DNA of 64,000 bases from Lytechinus pictus (lineage: Eukaryota > Echinodermata > Echinoidea > Temnopleuroida > Toxopneustidae). Below the pieces are notes generated by a model. The model was not told the DNA's origin. It worked only from the letters and a program-made list of their open reading frames with translations, and did no database searches. Of this stretch, positions 10,992 to 22,200 are shown in pieces (position 1 is the stretch's first letter; every line of letters starts with the position of its first letter). Where the stretch lies: positions 17,596,001 through 17,660,000 of the forward strand of contig NW_026974140.1 in assembly GCF_037042905.1 (NCBI RefSeq), in the 5' to 3' direction. The position numbers and the translations under genes are program-made.

Positions 10992-11575
10992 AGGAGAATG
11001 AAACCTTTGGAACAAGATAGCTTGTGTGAAAACAGAAAAATCAAAGAAACAGATCCACGAAAGTTTGAGAAAAATCGGACAAATAATGAGAAAGTTATGA
11101 GCATTTGATATTGCGATCACTAATGCTATGGAGATCCTCCCATTGGCAATGCGATAAAGATGTGTGATGTCACTTGTGAACAACTCTCCCCATTACTTTA
11201 GTATATATTTCAATTAAAATACCTCTTTTATCACATCTATCAGTAGATCATGTGTTCTTTCTATAGGAGGACGTGTAATACAGATTGTCAAAGAATACAT
11301 CATGGATAAAGAGTTTGTATCACTGTAAGAAAAAGCAAAAAGAGACATTTTGGGGGTATTTTATAGTCTATCAAAGGGAAAGTTGTTCACATGTGACATC
11401 ACACATCCTTGTCACATTGCCAATGGGAGGATCTCCATAGCATTAGTGATTGCAATATTCAAATGCTCATAACTTTCTCATTATTTGTCCAATTTTTCTT
11501 AAACTTTCTTTGTTCTTATTCTTTTATTTTTCTGTTTCGACATAAGCCTACTTGTTCCAAAGGTTTCATTCCCCT
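10992..11575. mobile_element. TTAA-flanked MITE, family B, copy 1
   Basis: Flanked by TTAA at 10988-10991 and 11576-11579. Long inverted ends of about 180 bp: AGGAGAATGAAACCTTTGGA at the left, and the complement of it at the right ending TTTCATTCCCCT. Both arms contain CTCCCATTGGCAATGCGA-like blocks and a TGTGATGTCAC-like core. A second copy is at 34333. No ORF of its own. Confidence 0.85.
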
Positions 11576-11719
11576 TTAAACGGTTTGAAAAGTGAAATAT
11601 TATCTTTTCGCACCCGATACCCTGAATTGGATGGTCCATCATTTATGATTAACTATTCAAACTACTTTTTCAGTCTTTAAAATCTCAGGGAGATTTCACT
11701 GGCATAATGATTGCTTAGG

Positions 11720-12020
11720 CGGATCCAGCTTTTGGCGAAAGGGGGGGGGGGGGCGCACTGCCGAGCGGCGCACATATTTTTGCACTTCACCGGCGCCATA
11801 AAAGAAAATGTTGAAAAAGGTGTTGTTGAAAATGTAGGATTTCCAGTCATGCCATTTTGCATGACCACACGCAGATAATATTTCCGGGGGGGGGGGGGGT
11901 CAAGACTCGAAAATTTGGTGCACATCTCACATTTGCACATTTTTCATAGTTTTCATGAAATGTTAAGGGAGAAAAAAAATTGTTTTTCACAACAGCAGAT
12001 CGCGAATGTGCCCCCCCCCT
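11720..12020. other. G/C-tract-rich transposon remnant
   Basis: Contains GGCGGATCCAGC followed by runs of about 13 G at 11741 and 11882 and a C9 run near 12010. Sequences of this type accompany the hAT-like elements in this window, but the ends cannot be fixed. Confidence 0.35.
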
Positions 12021-12312
12021 TCCCCCTTGCTGCGTACGACCATTCCCTGAAGTCCACTTAAATATTATTTATCTCATTATAACAGAAATATACATCAATT
12101 TAAACATATAATCTTTCTAAAACATAATATAGAGAGAGATTGAAAAACTTATTAAAGAAAGAAACAAGCAAAAAGTAACACAAATTATGCATGTTATGTG
12201 CGATTTCAAAATCTCGTGTATTAACCCTTTTATTGCGATGAGGCCAATACTTTTGTATATTAATAGAGATACAAGTTTTTTTTTACTATATGTATATATA
12301 TATATATATACA

Positions 12313-12990
12313 CAGGGGCGTCGATCCTTTTTTTAAGATTTGGGGGGCAAAATCATGAATCAACTTTCCAAAGGCGCTCGATATCACACAAAACAAACAA
12401 ACTCACACAAACACACACACATATATGCATATATATATATTTATATGACTCATGAGATAGAAACACATATCTCACCAACAAATTAATGCGAGCGCGAAGC
12501 GCGAGCTGAATTTTTTTAGTATACTGACCTGAAAACAGGAAAAAGGTGCCTGTTTAGGACTGTTTGTAGTAACTTATGAGGAGGATACATATCTCACTAC
12601 ACAGATAATGCGAGTGCCGAGGGCGAGCTGAAATTTCTTTATATTCTGACCAGAAAGCTTGATATTCTATGCAGTTTTGGTACCAATAATTAAGATGGGT
12701 ATCTAAAAAAACAATAGATGCGAGCGCGAAGCGCGAGCTTAAAATTTTGATATTTCGATCTGAAAAAAAATGACAGTTTAATGGACGTTTGTAATAAAGA
12801 ACAAGATTATATCCATCAAAAGATTATTGCAAATCGAAGAGGGAGTAATTCTTTTGACGTTTAGTCCTGAAAAAGGGACATTCTATTTACCTATTTAATC
12901 ATGAAAAGTATGGGGTTTTGCTACAGAAATGATGCGAGCGCGAAGCGCGAACTGAAAATTTTTATATTCCAATCTGAGAAGCGGATAGTT
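12313..12990. mobile_element. Partial hAT-like element with palindromic internal repeats
   Basis: Begins CAGGGGCGTCGATC at 12313, close to the terminal sequence CATGGGTGTCGATC of the element at 16468. It then carries repeats about 110-120 bp apart, each with the motif GCGAGCGCGAAGCGCGAGC or a variant (near 12488, 12608, 12720, 12934) followed by a CTGAAAATTTTTATATTC-like block. No matching right end was found, so it is probably truncated. A TA microsatellite abuts its left edge. Confidence 0.6.
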
Positions 12991-13404
12991 TAAGCACGAT
13001 TTTAAATAAAGAACGAGTTGGGTAGCTCAATCTCAATATACGACTGGTTGCGTAATTATACACTCCCGGTACTAGCAACGGGTTTTAGCAAAGTTTTGGG
13101 CTAAAATATCGAATCATCTTCATAAAACACTATAGTAGTTGTCTTAAACTAAAGGCCATAGAGATGGCACAATGTGGAATGTGTAAAGAAGAAAAGTGAC
13201 TGACCTTCTTTTTATTAAAGCATTGGAAAATAAAATCAAAAGTAAAGGATTTGCTCTACGCTTTTGTATGATTCTGGGATTTTTAAAATAAATTAAAGAT
13301 TTCATGACATCTGTCATTCTGTTGGCAACTGCCCCGCCCCAGTCCACTCTGTAAAGGCATGCGATAAGCTTTGTTATGACCATTCAACAATAAAATGTAT
13401 AACC

Positions 13405-13985
13405 AGGTGCCGCTGATCATTCTTGACCGGTGCCGATCTAGATTTGGTTGGCAATAGGCCCTTCTTCATTATTCTACCGGCGCCTATTTATTGGAACCAA
13501 AGGACGCTGATTATTCTGGACCGGCGCCGATTTAGAACAAGTAGTGCTGATTATTTTTACCGACGTCACGTAAGATTCAGGCAGCGGCAATACATAATTG
13601 ACTGGCGCCGATTTTTAACCAGGTGGTGCTGATTATTCTTGTCCGGCGCCGATTTAGATTTAGGTGGAGCTGATTATCCTTGATCGGCGCCGGTTACGAA
13701 CTCAGGCAGCGCCGATTTTTCTGTACCGGCGCCGATTTATAACCAGATGGCGCCGATTATTTTTATCTGGTGCCGATTTAGATTTAGGTGGCGCAGATTA
13801 TCCTTGATCGGCGCCGGTTAAGACTCTGGCAGTGCCGATTTTTCTCGACTGGCGCCGATTATAACCAAATAGCGCTGATTATTCTTGTCCGGCGCCGATT
13901 TAGATTAAGGTGGCGCTGATTATTCTTGATTGGCGCCAGTTATATGCAGGCAGCGCACTGCTGATTATTTTTAACCGGCGAAGTT
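13405..13985. repeat. GGCGCC minisatellite, ~41-bp dimeric unit
   Basis: About 14 diverged copies of a ~41-bp unit made of two ~20-bp halves: a GGCGCCGATTTAGATTTAGGT-type half and a GGCGCTGATTATTCTTGACC-type half. The GGCGCC hexamer is itself a palindrome. Short open frames over the array are a by-product of low stop-codon density. Confidence 0.85.
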
Positions 13986-14099
13986 GTTGGGAAAATGGTA
14001 GTTAAAAGAAAAGATAAGGAAGATGATATGATTGTGCTTTGCTGGGGATAGTCTTTCCTTACTGTTGCTAATATTATATCAGTGTATAATTTTTTTAAG

Positions 14100-14145
14100 C
14101 GGCGCCTTTTCTTTTCTTTCCTTTATTTCTATTTTTTCAAGCAGC

Positions 14146-14187
<42 letters not shown>

Positions 14188-14275
14188 CGAGCGGCGCCTT
14201 CAGCGCCGCTCAAATATTAGGGGGGGGGGCGCGCGCCCCCTGCGCCATCCCCCCTGGATCCGCCACTGGATGGGG
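14100..14275. repeat. Poly(T)39, GC-rich hairpin and G tracts
   Basis: After CAGCGCC comes an uninterrupted run of about 39 T (14149-14187). It is followed by a tight hairpin (GAGCGGCGC, 5-nt loop, GCGCCGCTC at 14189-14211) and then G10 with GCGCGCGCCCCC. TGGATCCGCCACTGG near 14254 resembles a terminal repeat in reverse orientation. The related AGCGCC words suggest a shared origin with the adjacent minisatellite. Confidence 0.7.
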
Positions 14276-15192
14276 GGGGGCTTATGGGGCACTGGACCAC
14301 CAAACGTTCCATGAAAAAAGAAAAAAAAAGGGGAAAGAAAGGAAAAAAGGAGGCAGAAATATGTAATTTTCTGAAAATAATGTTAAAATATATCGTACGC
14401 TGACTACGCTCTGAAATCACAAAAGGCGAAAAGGGAAGAAAAGGGTTAAGGATTGAGAGCGTTTTCCACCCTTATTGAAATACTGCCCTCTTCATCCTTT
14501 CATTTTTTTTTTTTAAGCGTAGAATTATATTTTCATTTTGAAAAAAGGTCAAATTTTTCGCCTCGTGTTCTATGTTGTGTCCTCTCAAATGTTTTATCTC
14601 CATATACCACCGGAGACAGTCCCACTGAAAAGGGGGGCGTTATACGATCGCCGCTTATGAAAACATCAGTGCTGGGAGGCTCTAGCTATGATCAAACAAG
14701 CTGGTCCGCAGCCAAAAGACTGTATAGGTGCACTGTATGCAACTGGTGATCATTTTGTGTATACTGTCCTCTATCGACTTTTGAGGTGCCAACTGTGCAC
14801 AAGCTCATACTATTGTACCTGCATGACTATACATCTTTATCCAGCTATGACTGACTGAATGAAAGAAGGGTAAAACAGATGAAAGAAAGAAATCACTGAA
14901 GGAAGGAAGGAAAGGAAGAAGGAAGGAAAGAAAGAAGTAAGAAATGTAATGTATATGAATACAATAAAGAAATAGCTGTCAACATGCATAGGCCCAAACA
15001 GGAGACGTGAAAAAAAATGAATGGAAAATAGGAGAACTGAATGAAGGAAAGAGGTAAACATATTTGGAGAGATAGAGAAGAAGATAAATATACAAATAAA
15101 ATGAACCAAAAAATAATGAAGCTGCAATAATTTCAATAGTGTTTTTTTTCTTCAAAATAAATACCAAGCGATTTCCTGTATAAACAAGTACA

Positions 15193-15552
15193 ACAGTGAA
15201 AGAAATCTATGAGAGAATAATAGATGCGTAGCTGCAGAGCAGTCATCCATTCTGAATCAAAGGTTGAAAAACTCTTTGTTCATTAGCTCATCAGCACAAA
15301 AAGACAAAGAATCAATTAAAAAAGTTTGAAATTTGCCTGCTGGTTAATTGATCTCGGTCTCGCCTAACTGCTGGCCCGTCTTCGTGGTCTAGTGGTTTAT
15401 TGCATTGGCGTTCAGAACCAAAAACACGGGTTCGATTCCCGGCGGACGCATTTTTTCAACATTTGATTCAGAATGGCTATCACTATCAGCTCTGAGCGAC
15501 CGTGACTGAAGCTACGCATCTATTATTCTCTCATTTTCATTTCTTTCACTGT
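15193..15552. mobile_element. Foldback element enclosing a tRNA-like sequence
   Basis: The left arm (15193-15271) and right arm (15455-15552) are imperfect inverted repeats: AACAGTGAAAGAAA with TTTCTTTCACTGTT, AGAATAATAGATGCGTAGCT with AGCTACGCATCTATTATTCT, and ATTCTGAATCAAA with TTTGATTCAGAAT. The loop contains the tRNA-like sequence at 15378-15450. No target-site duplication was recognised. Confidence 0.75.
15378..15450 (+). tRNA. tRNA-like sequence with intact Pol III boxes
   Basis: It has a consensus A box (TGGTCTAGTGG), a consensus B box (GGTTCGATTCC) and a T6 terminator immediately after the 3' end. A cloverleaf can be drawn with a 7-bp acceptor stem (one C-C mismatch, two G-U), an anticodon stem TTGGC/ACCAA (one C-A mismatch) and a T stem with one A-G mismatch. 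The 7-base loop GTTCAGA would place anticodon TCA; with a 9-base loop the middle bases could instead be read as TTC (Glu), and the D arm resembles tRNA-Glu. The mismatches favour a tRNA-derived SINE head or pseudogene over a working tRNA. Confidence 0.5.
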
Positions 15553-16467
15553 TTATTATTTACAAGAGAGTTGCCACAAGTTATTTGCATATATCTAATT
15601 TCTTTCAAATTATTATGATTATGTATGATTTCTATAAAATGAGCACCTTTTAATTAAAAAAGAAGGAAGAATAAAAGTAAAATGAGAGAAAAAGAAAGAA
15701 AAATAAAGCAAATTCGACACTTCATTTATCGTTATCATACATTGGGGCCTACCGTAAAGGAGATAAAGAAGAAGAGTCATAATCCCAAATACTGAGAATT
15801 GCACCATCTCTATATAGCAGTCAACTCCTAACCTATAGTAGGATTTATAATTTTACTCAAAATTGTGTGACTTCATTGACTCATATATTAAAGTAGCTGA
15901 ACCTACTCTTATTAACTTCATAATAACAGGACTTGAATGAGTAAGCAATTTTCAACATGAGGGACCACTGGCACTGCATGGGCGAATGAGCGAATCATCC
16001 GATTTACAGGGAATGTGAGTGGAAGTGTGTTTTCACCTTACAATTTTAATTTTTTTTTTGCTCAGCCTTCCATTCACTGTAATGGCACCATGATGTGGGG
16101 GCCGCAGTGGGCGGAAATCTCAGCCCCTGGTCCCCTTACCTTCCAAGACAGATTTCCGCCCTTGTGGGGGGGGGGGGGGGGGCTTGCTCAGTTAATAAAT
16201 TATAGCTTGTTGCTACATTCCCTTGGATATTACGTACACTTCATGCAGGTCGATATCTTATTATTTTTATGGCTGTGTCCAGAAATCGAAAGGGAGACAG
16301 ATAATCAGATATTTTCCCAACAAACTAGTAAACTAATCATTAGTTGAACACACAATAGGTTGCACCCGTGAAGGTACAGAGTTGCAAGCAAGCCCATCAT
16401 TTGAGGTGTACAAAATGATCCCCCAATTATTTAGCCGATGCAAGATTGCATCCCAAGAGTCTGAGAT

Positions 16468-18862
16468 CATGGGTGTCGATCGGTATTCTTGGTTGGGGAG
16501 GATGATTGACACAAATGTTCTTGTGGATGGGGATCTTTCAAGATTACCCCCACTAAAGTCACAAGTTAGGACATTTGGGAGTGGTTGATCTGCATGGTGT
16601 TCTTGCAGTGGCGTACCGTGAGTCACGGCATTGGGGGGGGGGGGGCACCAGCAAAAATTTTGAGTCACTTAGTGTCAGGTATACTGACCTAATAGGGACA
16701 TTTTAAGGACAGTGCAATTAAACGGATATGTATCTTACTGCTCAAATAATGCGAGCGCGAAGCGCGAGCTGAAAATTTTTGATATGCAGACCAAAAATGG
16801 ACATTATAAGCAAATTTTTGTAATCATGATACATACCTGTCTCGCTAAACAAACAATGCGAGCGCGAAGCGCGAGCTGAGATTTTTGTAAATATTGACCC
16901 CAAACAAGGACATGTTAAGGACTATATTTTAGGAATCCATTAAGAGTATACATATCTCACCATAGTCATCTAATGCGAGTGCATATTGCTACATCTAAAC
17001 ACATGAAGCACTTTTTGTAGTCATTGTAATCATGATAATACGCATCTCGCTCATCAAATATTGCGAGCGCGAAGCGCGAGCTGAAAATTTATGATATTCA
17101 GACCTGAAGAGAGGCATTCTAAGGCCTGTTTATAAGAATTCAGTAAGACCATACGGTACGTATTTCACTAAACAAATGATGCGAGCGCGAAGCGCGAGCT
17201 GAAAATTTTTGATATTCAGATCAGAGAAAGGGACATTTTAAGGACTGATTTTTTAGGAATTCATGAAGAGCAGACATATCTCACCAATCTACTAGTGCGA
17301 ACGTAAGCACGGTTTTATATTATTTTATATTAACACCTCAAAATGGGGCAATCACTTTAAGAAGTCATGAAAAAGAACCATATGTCACTACATAAAACAA
17401 TAATAAGTCGAAGTGCGAGGAAATATATTTGGTGTATATTGACTTAAAAACGTTAAACAGACAATGCGAGTACCGGGAACAATGAATACATCTAGGCCTG
17501 AGCAAAATAAAGTTATGAAAAATGTTTATGTATTATAACATAACATTATTATAATATAACATTATAATGAACAATAATTTCTTTATTCCCACTACGTTTC
17601 TCTTCCTTTCTCCCTCTTTTTCTCCTCTTCCCCGTTTTTTTTTTTTTTTTTTTTTTTGGCCAGCCGATTGGGGGGGGGGGGGCACGTGCCCCCCGTAGTT
17701 ACGCCACTGTGTTCTTGGAAATTCCTTCATTGTTGCAGTGTACTGTACTTATATAATATTTTTTGAAAAGTCAATTTGTGTTACAAGTAAGCCTATTCTA
17801 AACTCATACGAAAGAAAAAATGACAAAAATTGTCTGGACCATGTACAAAGTGATCTGTTTTTATAATTGAGCATGATGTATACAACTTCTCTCTTAAATC
17901 TAACTCGACTGGCAATATTTTTTTTCTTCTAATGCATGATGATAAAATGCAGATTCGGACAAATTAAGACTATAGCACAAATTACAAACTGTGTGGCTTC
18001 TCGTGCGCCATCGGGCTTACCGTCATTCCTTAGACGATTTTAACCCTGGATTTTAACATGTTTTAAATGCTTTATAAGTGCATGAAACAAAACAAACATA
18101 TAAAAAATCAAAACTCAACTGTCATGTTATGATATTTCTCCAACATTTTCTTGAACCATCAGTGTGTAATATCAGCTAATATATTGTGTTAAAATGAAAT
18201 ATACGTACCGCATGAGTGTGCTCATACAGAATGCAAAAAACTGTCATCCCTTTCCAAACTCAAAAGAGATTTCTTTTTGCCAAAATAAGAAAAAATCAAT
18301 CAAGTTTAGTTATTCAAGTCCATAACAATAACAAGAATAACATGGAAAGAAACATCCGATGTTCATATCCGAAGATACGCTTTAGAGATAAATGAATGAT
18401 TATTCTTTCTGAAACCATTAATTGATTTCACTTATTAAAAAATTGTAAAAATATGATCATATTACCACTGGTGGGATGAAACACCCTATCAACAAAAGTT
18501 GTTTTTCGTCGGGGTCCTTTTAAGTCATGTGTTAAAAAATATCATATACATAAACATTTCATTATTTTTCATCTTGAACCTCCACCCATCTGTTTAAAAG
18601 TCCTGGAAAAGAATGTTTTTATTTAATAACAATATACACAAATTGCGAGGGAAACAAACTGATTGATGGCATACTATAATCATCACTATAATCATCATTA
18701 TCAAACTTTTCATTTTTTCATCATCATTATTATAAATTTTCTACCCTAAATTATTGGGGGGATGATAATACAGGCCATCCCCCCCCCCCACTTGAAATAT
18801 TGGGGGGATAAAAGGATATATCCCCCCATCCCCCCCCCCCCCCCCCGTGATCGACACCCATG
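16468..18862. mobile_element. hAT-like element (outer), interrupted by a second hAT-like element
   Basis: The 14-bp terminal inverted repeats CATGGGTGTCGATC (16468-16481) and GATCGACACCCATG (18849-18862) match perfectly. Flanks TCTGAGAT (16460-16467) and GCTGAGAT (18863-18870) are an 8-bp duplication with one mismatch. The right end is rich in C tracts. No transposase fragment was recognised. It is interrupted at 16606-17709 by an independent element with its own 8-bp duplication, so this one is older. Confidence 0.75.
16606..17709. mobile_element. hAT-like non-autonomous element (inner) with palindromic repeats
   Basis: The terminal inverted repeats CAGTGGCGTA (16606-16615) and TACGCCACTG (17700-17709) are exact, and the perfect 8-bp target duplication TGTTCTTG lies at 16598-16605 and 17710-17717. 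The interior carries four or more units about 105-115 bp apart with GCGAGCGCGAAGCGCGAGC (near 16751, 16859, 17065, 17179), each followed by TGAAAATTTTTGATATTCAGA-like sequence, and diverged units to 17480. G-tracts sit near both ends. No protein-coding capacity. Confidence 0.9.
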
Positions 18863-18929
18863 GCTGAGATGATGCTATTGTTGTAGTTGACGTTCAAAAT
18901 TGCACATAACAATTATAACCCAGCCAAAA

Positions 18930-19011
18930 GACCCACCCCCCCAAAAAAAAAAAAAAGACGAAGAATAAGAAAGAAAGAAAGAAAGAAAGAAAAAAGAAAA
19001 GAAAGAAAGAC
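18930..19011. repeat. Polypurine tract upstream of TMEM131
   Basis: A C7 A14 run followed by GAAA/AAGA repeats, ending about 120 bp before the TMEM131 start codon. It may contribute a nucleosome-poor promoter region or be a simple microsatellite. Confidence 0.7.
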
Positions 19012-19129
19012 TGCCAACTGCCAAAGAACATCATCTCTATCTCTTTGTATAAACCGCACATGCAGCATCGGTACGTTGCTTAGCTTTGCGGATTGCGCGC
19101 GCTCGATATCATAAGTGAAAGAAGAAAAC

Positions 19130-19250
19130 ATGGCGGGTACGTGGAGAATGGAGAAAAGTAGTGGGTTCATACAAATGTGGTTTACACTGTTCCTTGGAGT
19201 TCTACAAGTTATTCCAACATATATTGATACCGCCAAAGCACAAACAGAAG
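19130..19250 (+). CDS. TMEM131: TMEM131 exon 1 (start and signal peptide)
   Basis: ATG at 19130 reads MAGTWRMEKSSGFIQ, then the hydrophobic run MWFTLFLGVLQVI and a likely cleavage near TAKAQ. An in-frame TAA lies 18 bp upstream, and GC-rich sequence with CpGs (GCGCGCGCTCG) precedes it. Donor GAAG|GTAATA, phase 1. Confidence 0.9.
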
Positions 19251-22200
19251 GTAATATTAATGTATATGTTGTAATTTTCAAATGATTGTTGTTTTTAGAG
19301 CATTTTTTCCAGACCCAAGTTGTCGATTGCATGCATCGTTTGATCGGTATCATAACACACGGTCAAATGCCGTTGGTGAGCATGTTCTGCGAGAGACGTG
19401 TTCTGTGTGCCCGATCTCAGATTTAAACCAATTTTTCTTCGAAGAATTCCCCCCAAGAATGCCATTTTATACGTTTATGTCGTAAAATATAATGTAAAGT
19501 ATTTTGTTTTACGTTCCCGCTGTGTCTGTTTAGAAGTAATTCCTACTGTCGATGAGTTTTATTAACCAAAACATTGCCATACCAACGTTCAGGAAGTCGC
19601 TGGCCATGGCATGAATGGCCTGCTTCACACGTCGCTTTGTGGGTGTAAATGCATTGAATAGACCACGCGATAGAAACGGAATGTTTTGTTGTTGTAGGTA
19701 TTGTGTACATGTATGTAGATGTAGCACATGGCCATGATCACGATGTACTGAATGGCATAACCCTCATACATTTAACTTGTAACTGTATAGATCTATTTGT
19801 ATTTTGCATCATGATATTTATTCTACAATTCAAGTATAAAGACAATCTAATGTGAAATTGTGAATTCCAAGTCTTCATGACATTTTCTGTCAGGACTAAC
19901 AAAAAAAGTTAGGGAGTAGGGTCTAAAAGTAAAACTTAAATTAGAATTAGATCTAGATCGATGTGTAAAAGTATTCTATTAGTAGAGGTATCTAGATCTA
20001 ACTTGCTTGTTGTTGGGAATGTTGGGAATTGGTTTTTATTAAGATTTCTCTAAATTTATCTTGATACTGTAGACTCTTATACGCTCATGACTGTCATGGA
20101 GTTTTGACCTTGAGTCCTAACGTTTAGTTGGCTCTAAAAAAAAATTAATGATTTATTAGGGTCCATCAATATTTTTTTTATAAAAAGGCTGTATGAAAAG
20201 GTAGATGTTGTAATTTTTCTTTGTTGGGTCAGGTTTATAATTTACTTTATAATTAGATCAATCTAATAATGTATTTCCTTAATATCTCAAAATTTCAGAT
20301 AGATGCAATATACTCACCTTTCTTATAAAAAAATGCTATGACTTTACTTTGTTTATTGTGTAGATTGCATTGTTCATGTTACATGTGTATAAATTTATAT
20401 AATTTGTTGTCTTTATTATGTATTTGCACTAAGCTTAATTTGCACGCCATGTAAACAATAAGAATTTCCTTTATAAATGGACAATGAATAAATACTTATA
20501 CTTACAACCTATACTAATTTTTAATTTTAGAAATTTGTTTGTATTTCTTTATTTTGTCTGAGTAGGCATACAGACAAGAAATCTAGAATTTAATCTCTAA
20601 ATATACTTTGGAAGTTGTATATTGTTAAAAATAATTGAGATTAATTTTAATGAAGAGATGAAATTATAAGAAGTCTTGTCTTGTCTTTCCGTTGATCAAT
20701 ACCCACAATCAAATTATTGATTATTAATATTATGGCAAAGTTGAAAAAAGTTGATTTGACCTTGTCTGCGATATCCTACTGTACTGTTGACACATTGGAT
20801 TTTTTTTTGTGCCTATTAAGAAAAAAAAATTGCTTTTGTAATTCACTTGTCACCAAAGTCAGAACACATGCAGTCACGCACAGCAATGTACAGTACATGT
20901 AGGGTATAGTCCTTATATCGCATCACAATTATTTGCTCCACATAATATACAAAGTCTTTTGAGTAGCAGATTTTTACACATAGGACTGTTCAGCACTTTA
21001 TAGTTGAAAGCTTTTTTTTCTCAAAAATAATACAATTTAGGAAGCAAAATTTATTTCTGCACAAAGTAGCATTCCTAGAAGTATGAGAGACAATAAAAGA
21101 TCTAAGCTAAATTTTACCAAGTTATTTGAATTGGAGGAACCAAGAACTAGAATGAAAAATAAACTTGTAGAATGTTGTATGACGATCATTTTATAATGCA
21201 GCTTTATTATGTAAGCTCTACAGTGTATGTAGACCACACTTGTTTAACTATAACCCTGTGCAGACCACGCCACACAGAAACGTTAGCCTAACAGAGTGCT
21301 AATCAGGCCCAGTCACATCTTTCGCATTGTGAAGTAAGAACATTAATTTCAATGTGTAAGTGATGCATTGTTTAACATTAGGCATCGCTGCTACATGTAC
21401 AATACCGGTTGTAACAGGGCCTCTGTTATCACATTGTTAAAGCTTACTCTAACAACGTTTCTGTGCTGTCAGCACTGGAAAATACACAATGTGCATCTAT
21501 TTGTATTGAGAAACATATTTCTTTCAATTTAAGTTTAAAGGTGATCTTCATGTATGACATGTAAATTATTCCTTTTATTGATTCACAGCATTTGTTCAAT
21601 CAGACATCAGTGAACTCCGACAGCTAGTAGAAGAAGTTGCATTGAAGGTTAGTACACAACTACACCATCTTTTTAATAATTATTATTACATTAGTTGGTG
21701 GGCTACATTTAGTGATTGGGATTTCCATATCTTTTCTGTTAATATAATAATGATTCAATCGATGATAGAGGATGTTCAATTGATGTTGGTGATGATATAA
21801 TATCATAATGATAGGTGGTGATGATTATCAGTTGATGATGATGATGATGGTGTAGTATGATACATGTAGTACTAATGTAACTAATAAAGTAATAGTAATT
21901 CAATAATAAGCAGTGTCATTTACTTGAATATCCCTTAGATATATTGTTGGATCACCTTTATAAAGATACATGTATGCAGTATCGTTCTTTATTTTGTTAA
22001 AGTTTGCAAAATTATCAGTATATTTTCAGCTTGATATTCTTATCTACCTGTTGCCAACAATCAATTTTCTTATTAAAAGACAAGATGACCAAACCTACTC
22101 CAGAAATTGTAGGACATGAGTACCCTTGTGTGCAAGTTTATTTCAGTGCATCCTTGTCCCGCAAGCGTACATTTCAATTATAAACTAAGTGATTGACTTT

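Larger units (their letters stand above)
6160..19129. other. Repeat-rich intergenic region
   Basis: No credible exon is seen on either strand in these 13 kb; open frames are short and follow repeats. Named elements are listed separately. The unlisted remainder is mostly AT-rich unique sequence with poly-G tracts. A stretch starting at 6782 (TTGAATTGAATTGAATTCATTTATTTCC) resembles the one at 35290, suggesting a dispersed repeat I could not delimit. The TMEM131 promoter must lie near the right end. Confidence 0.6.

Noticed and set aside
13423..13632. Open frame over the GGCGCC array
   Set aside because: It arises from low stop density in the minisatellite.
14837..15167. Phe/Ser-rich minus-strand open frames
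   Set aside because: They come from GAAA/GGAA simple repeats and AT-rich sequence; no protein signature.
12480..17480. CRISPR-like array (regularly spaced palindromic repeats)
   Set aside because: The sequence is eukaryotic, the repeats are inside hAT-like elements, and the spacers are themselves related to one another.
18913..19353. 146-aa minus-strand frame overlapping TMEM131 exon 1
   Set aside because: It is antisense to the real first exon and crosses a polypurine tract; no signature.
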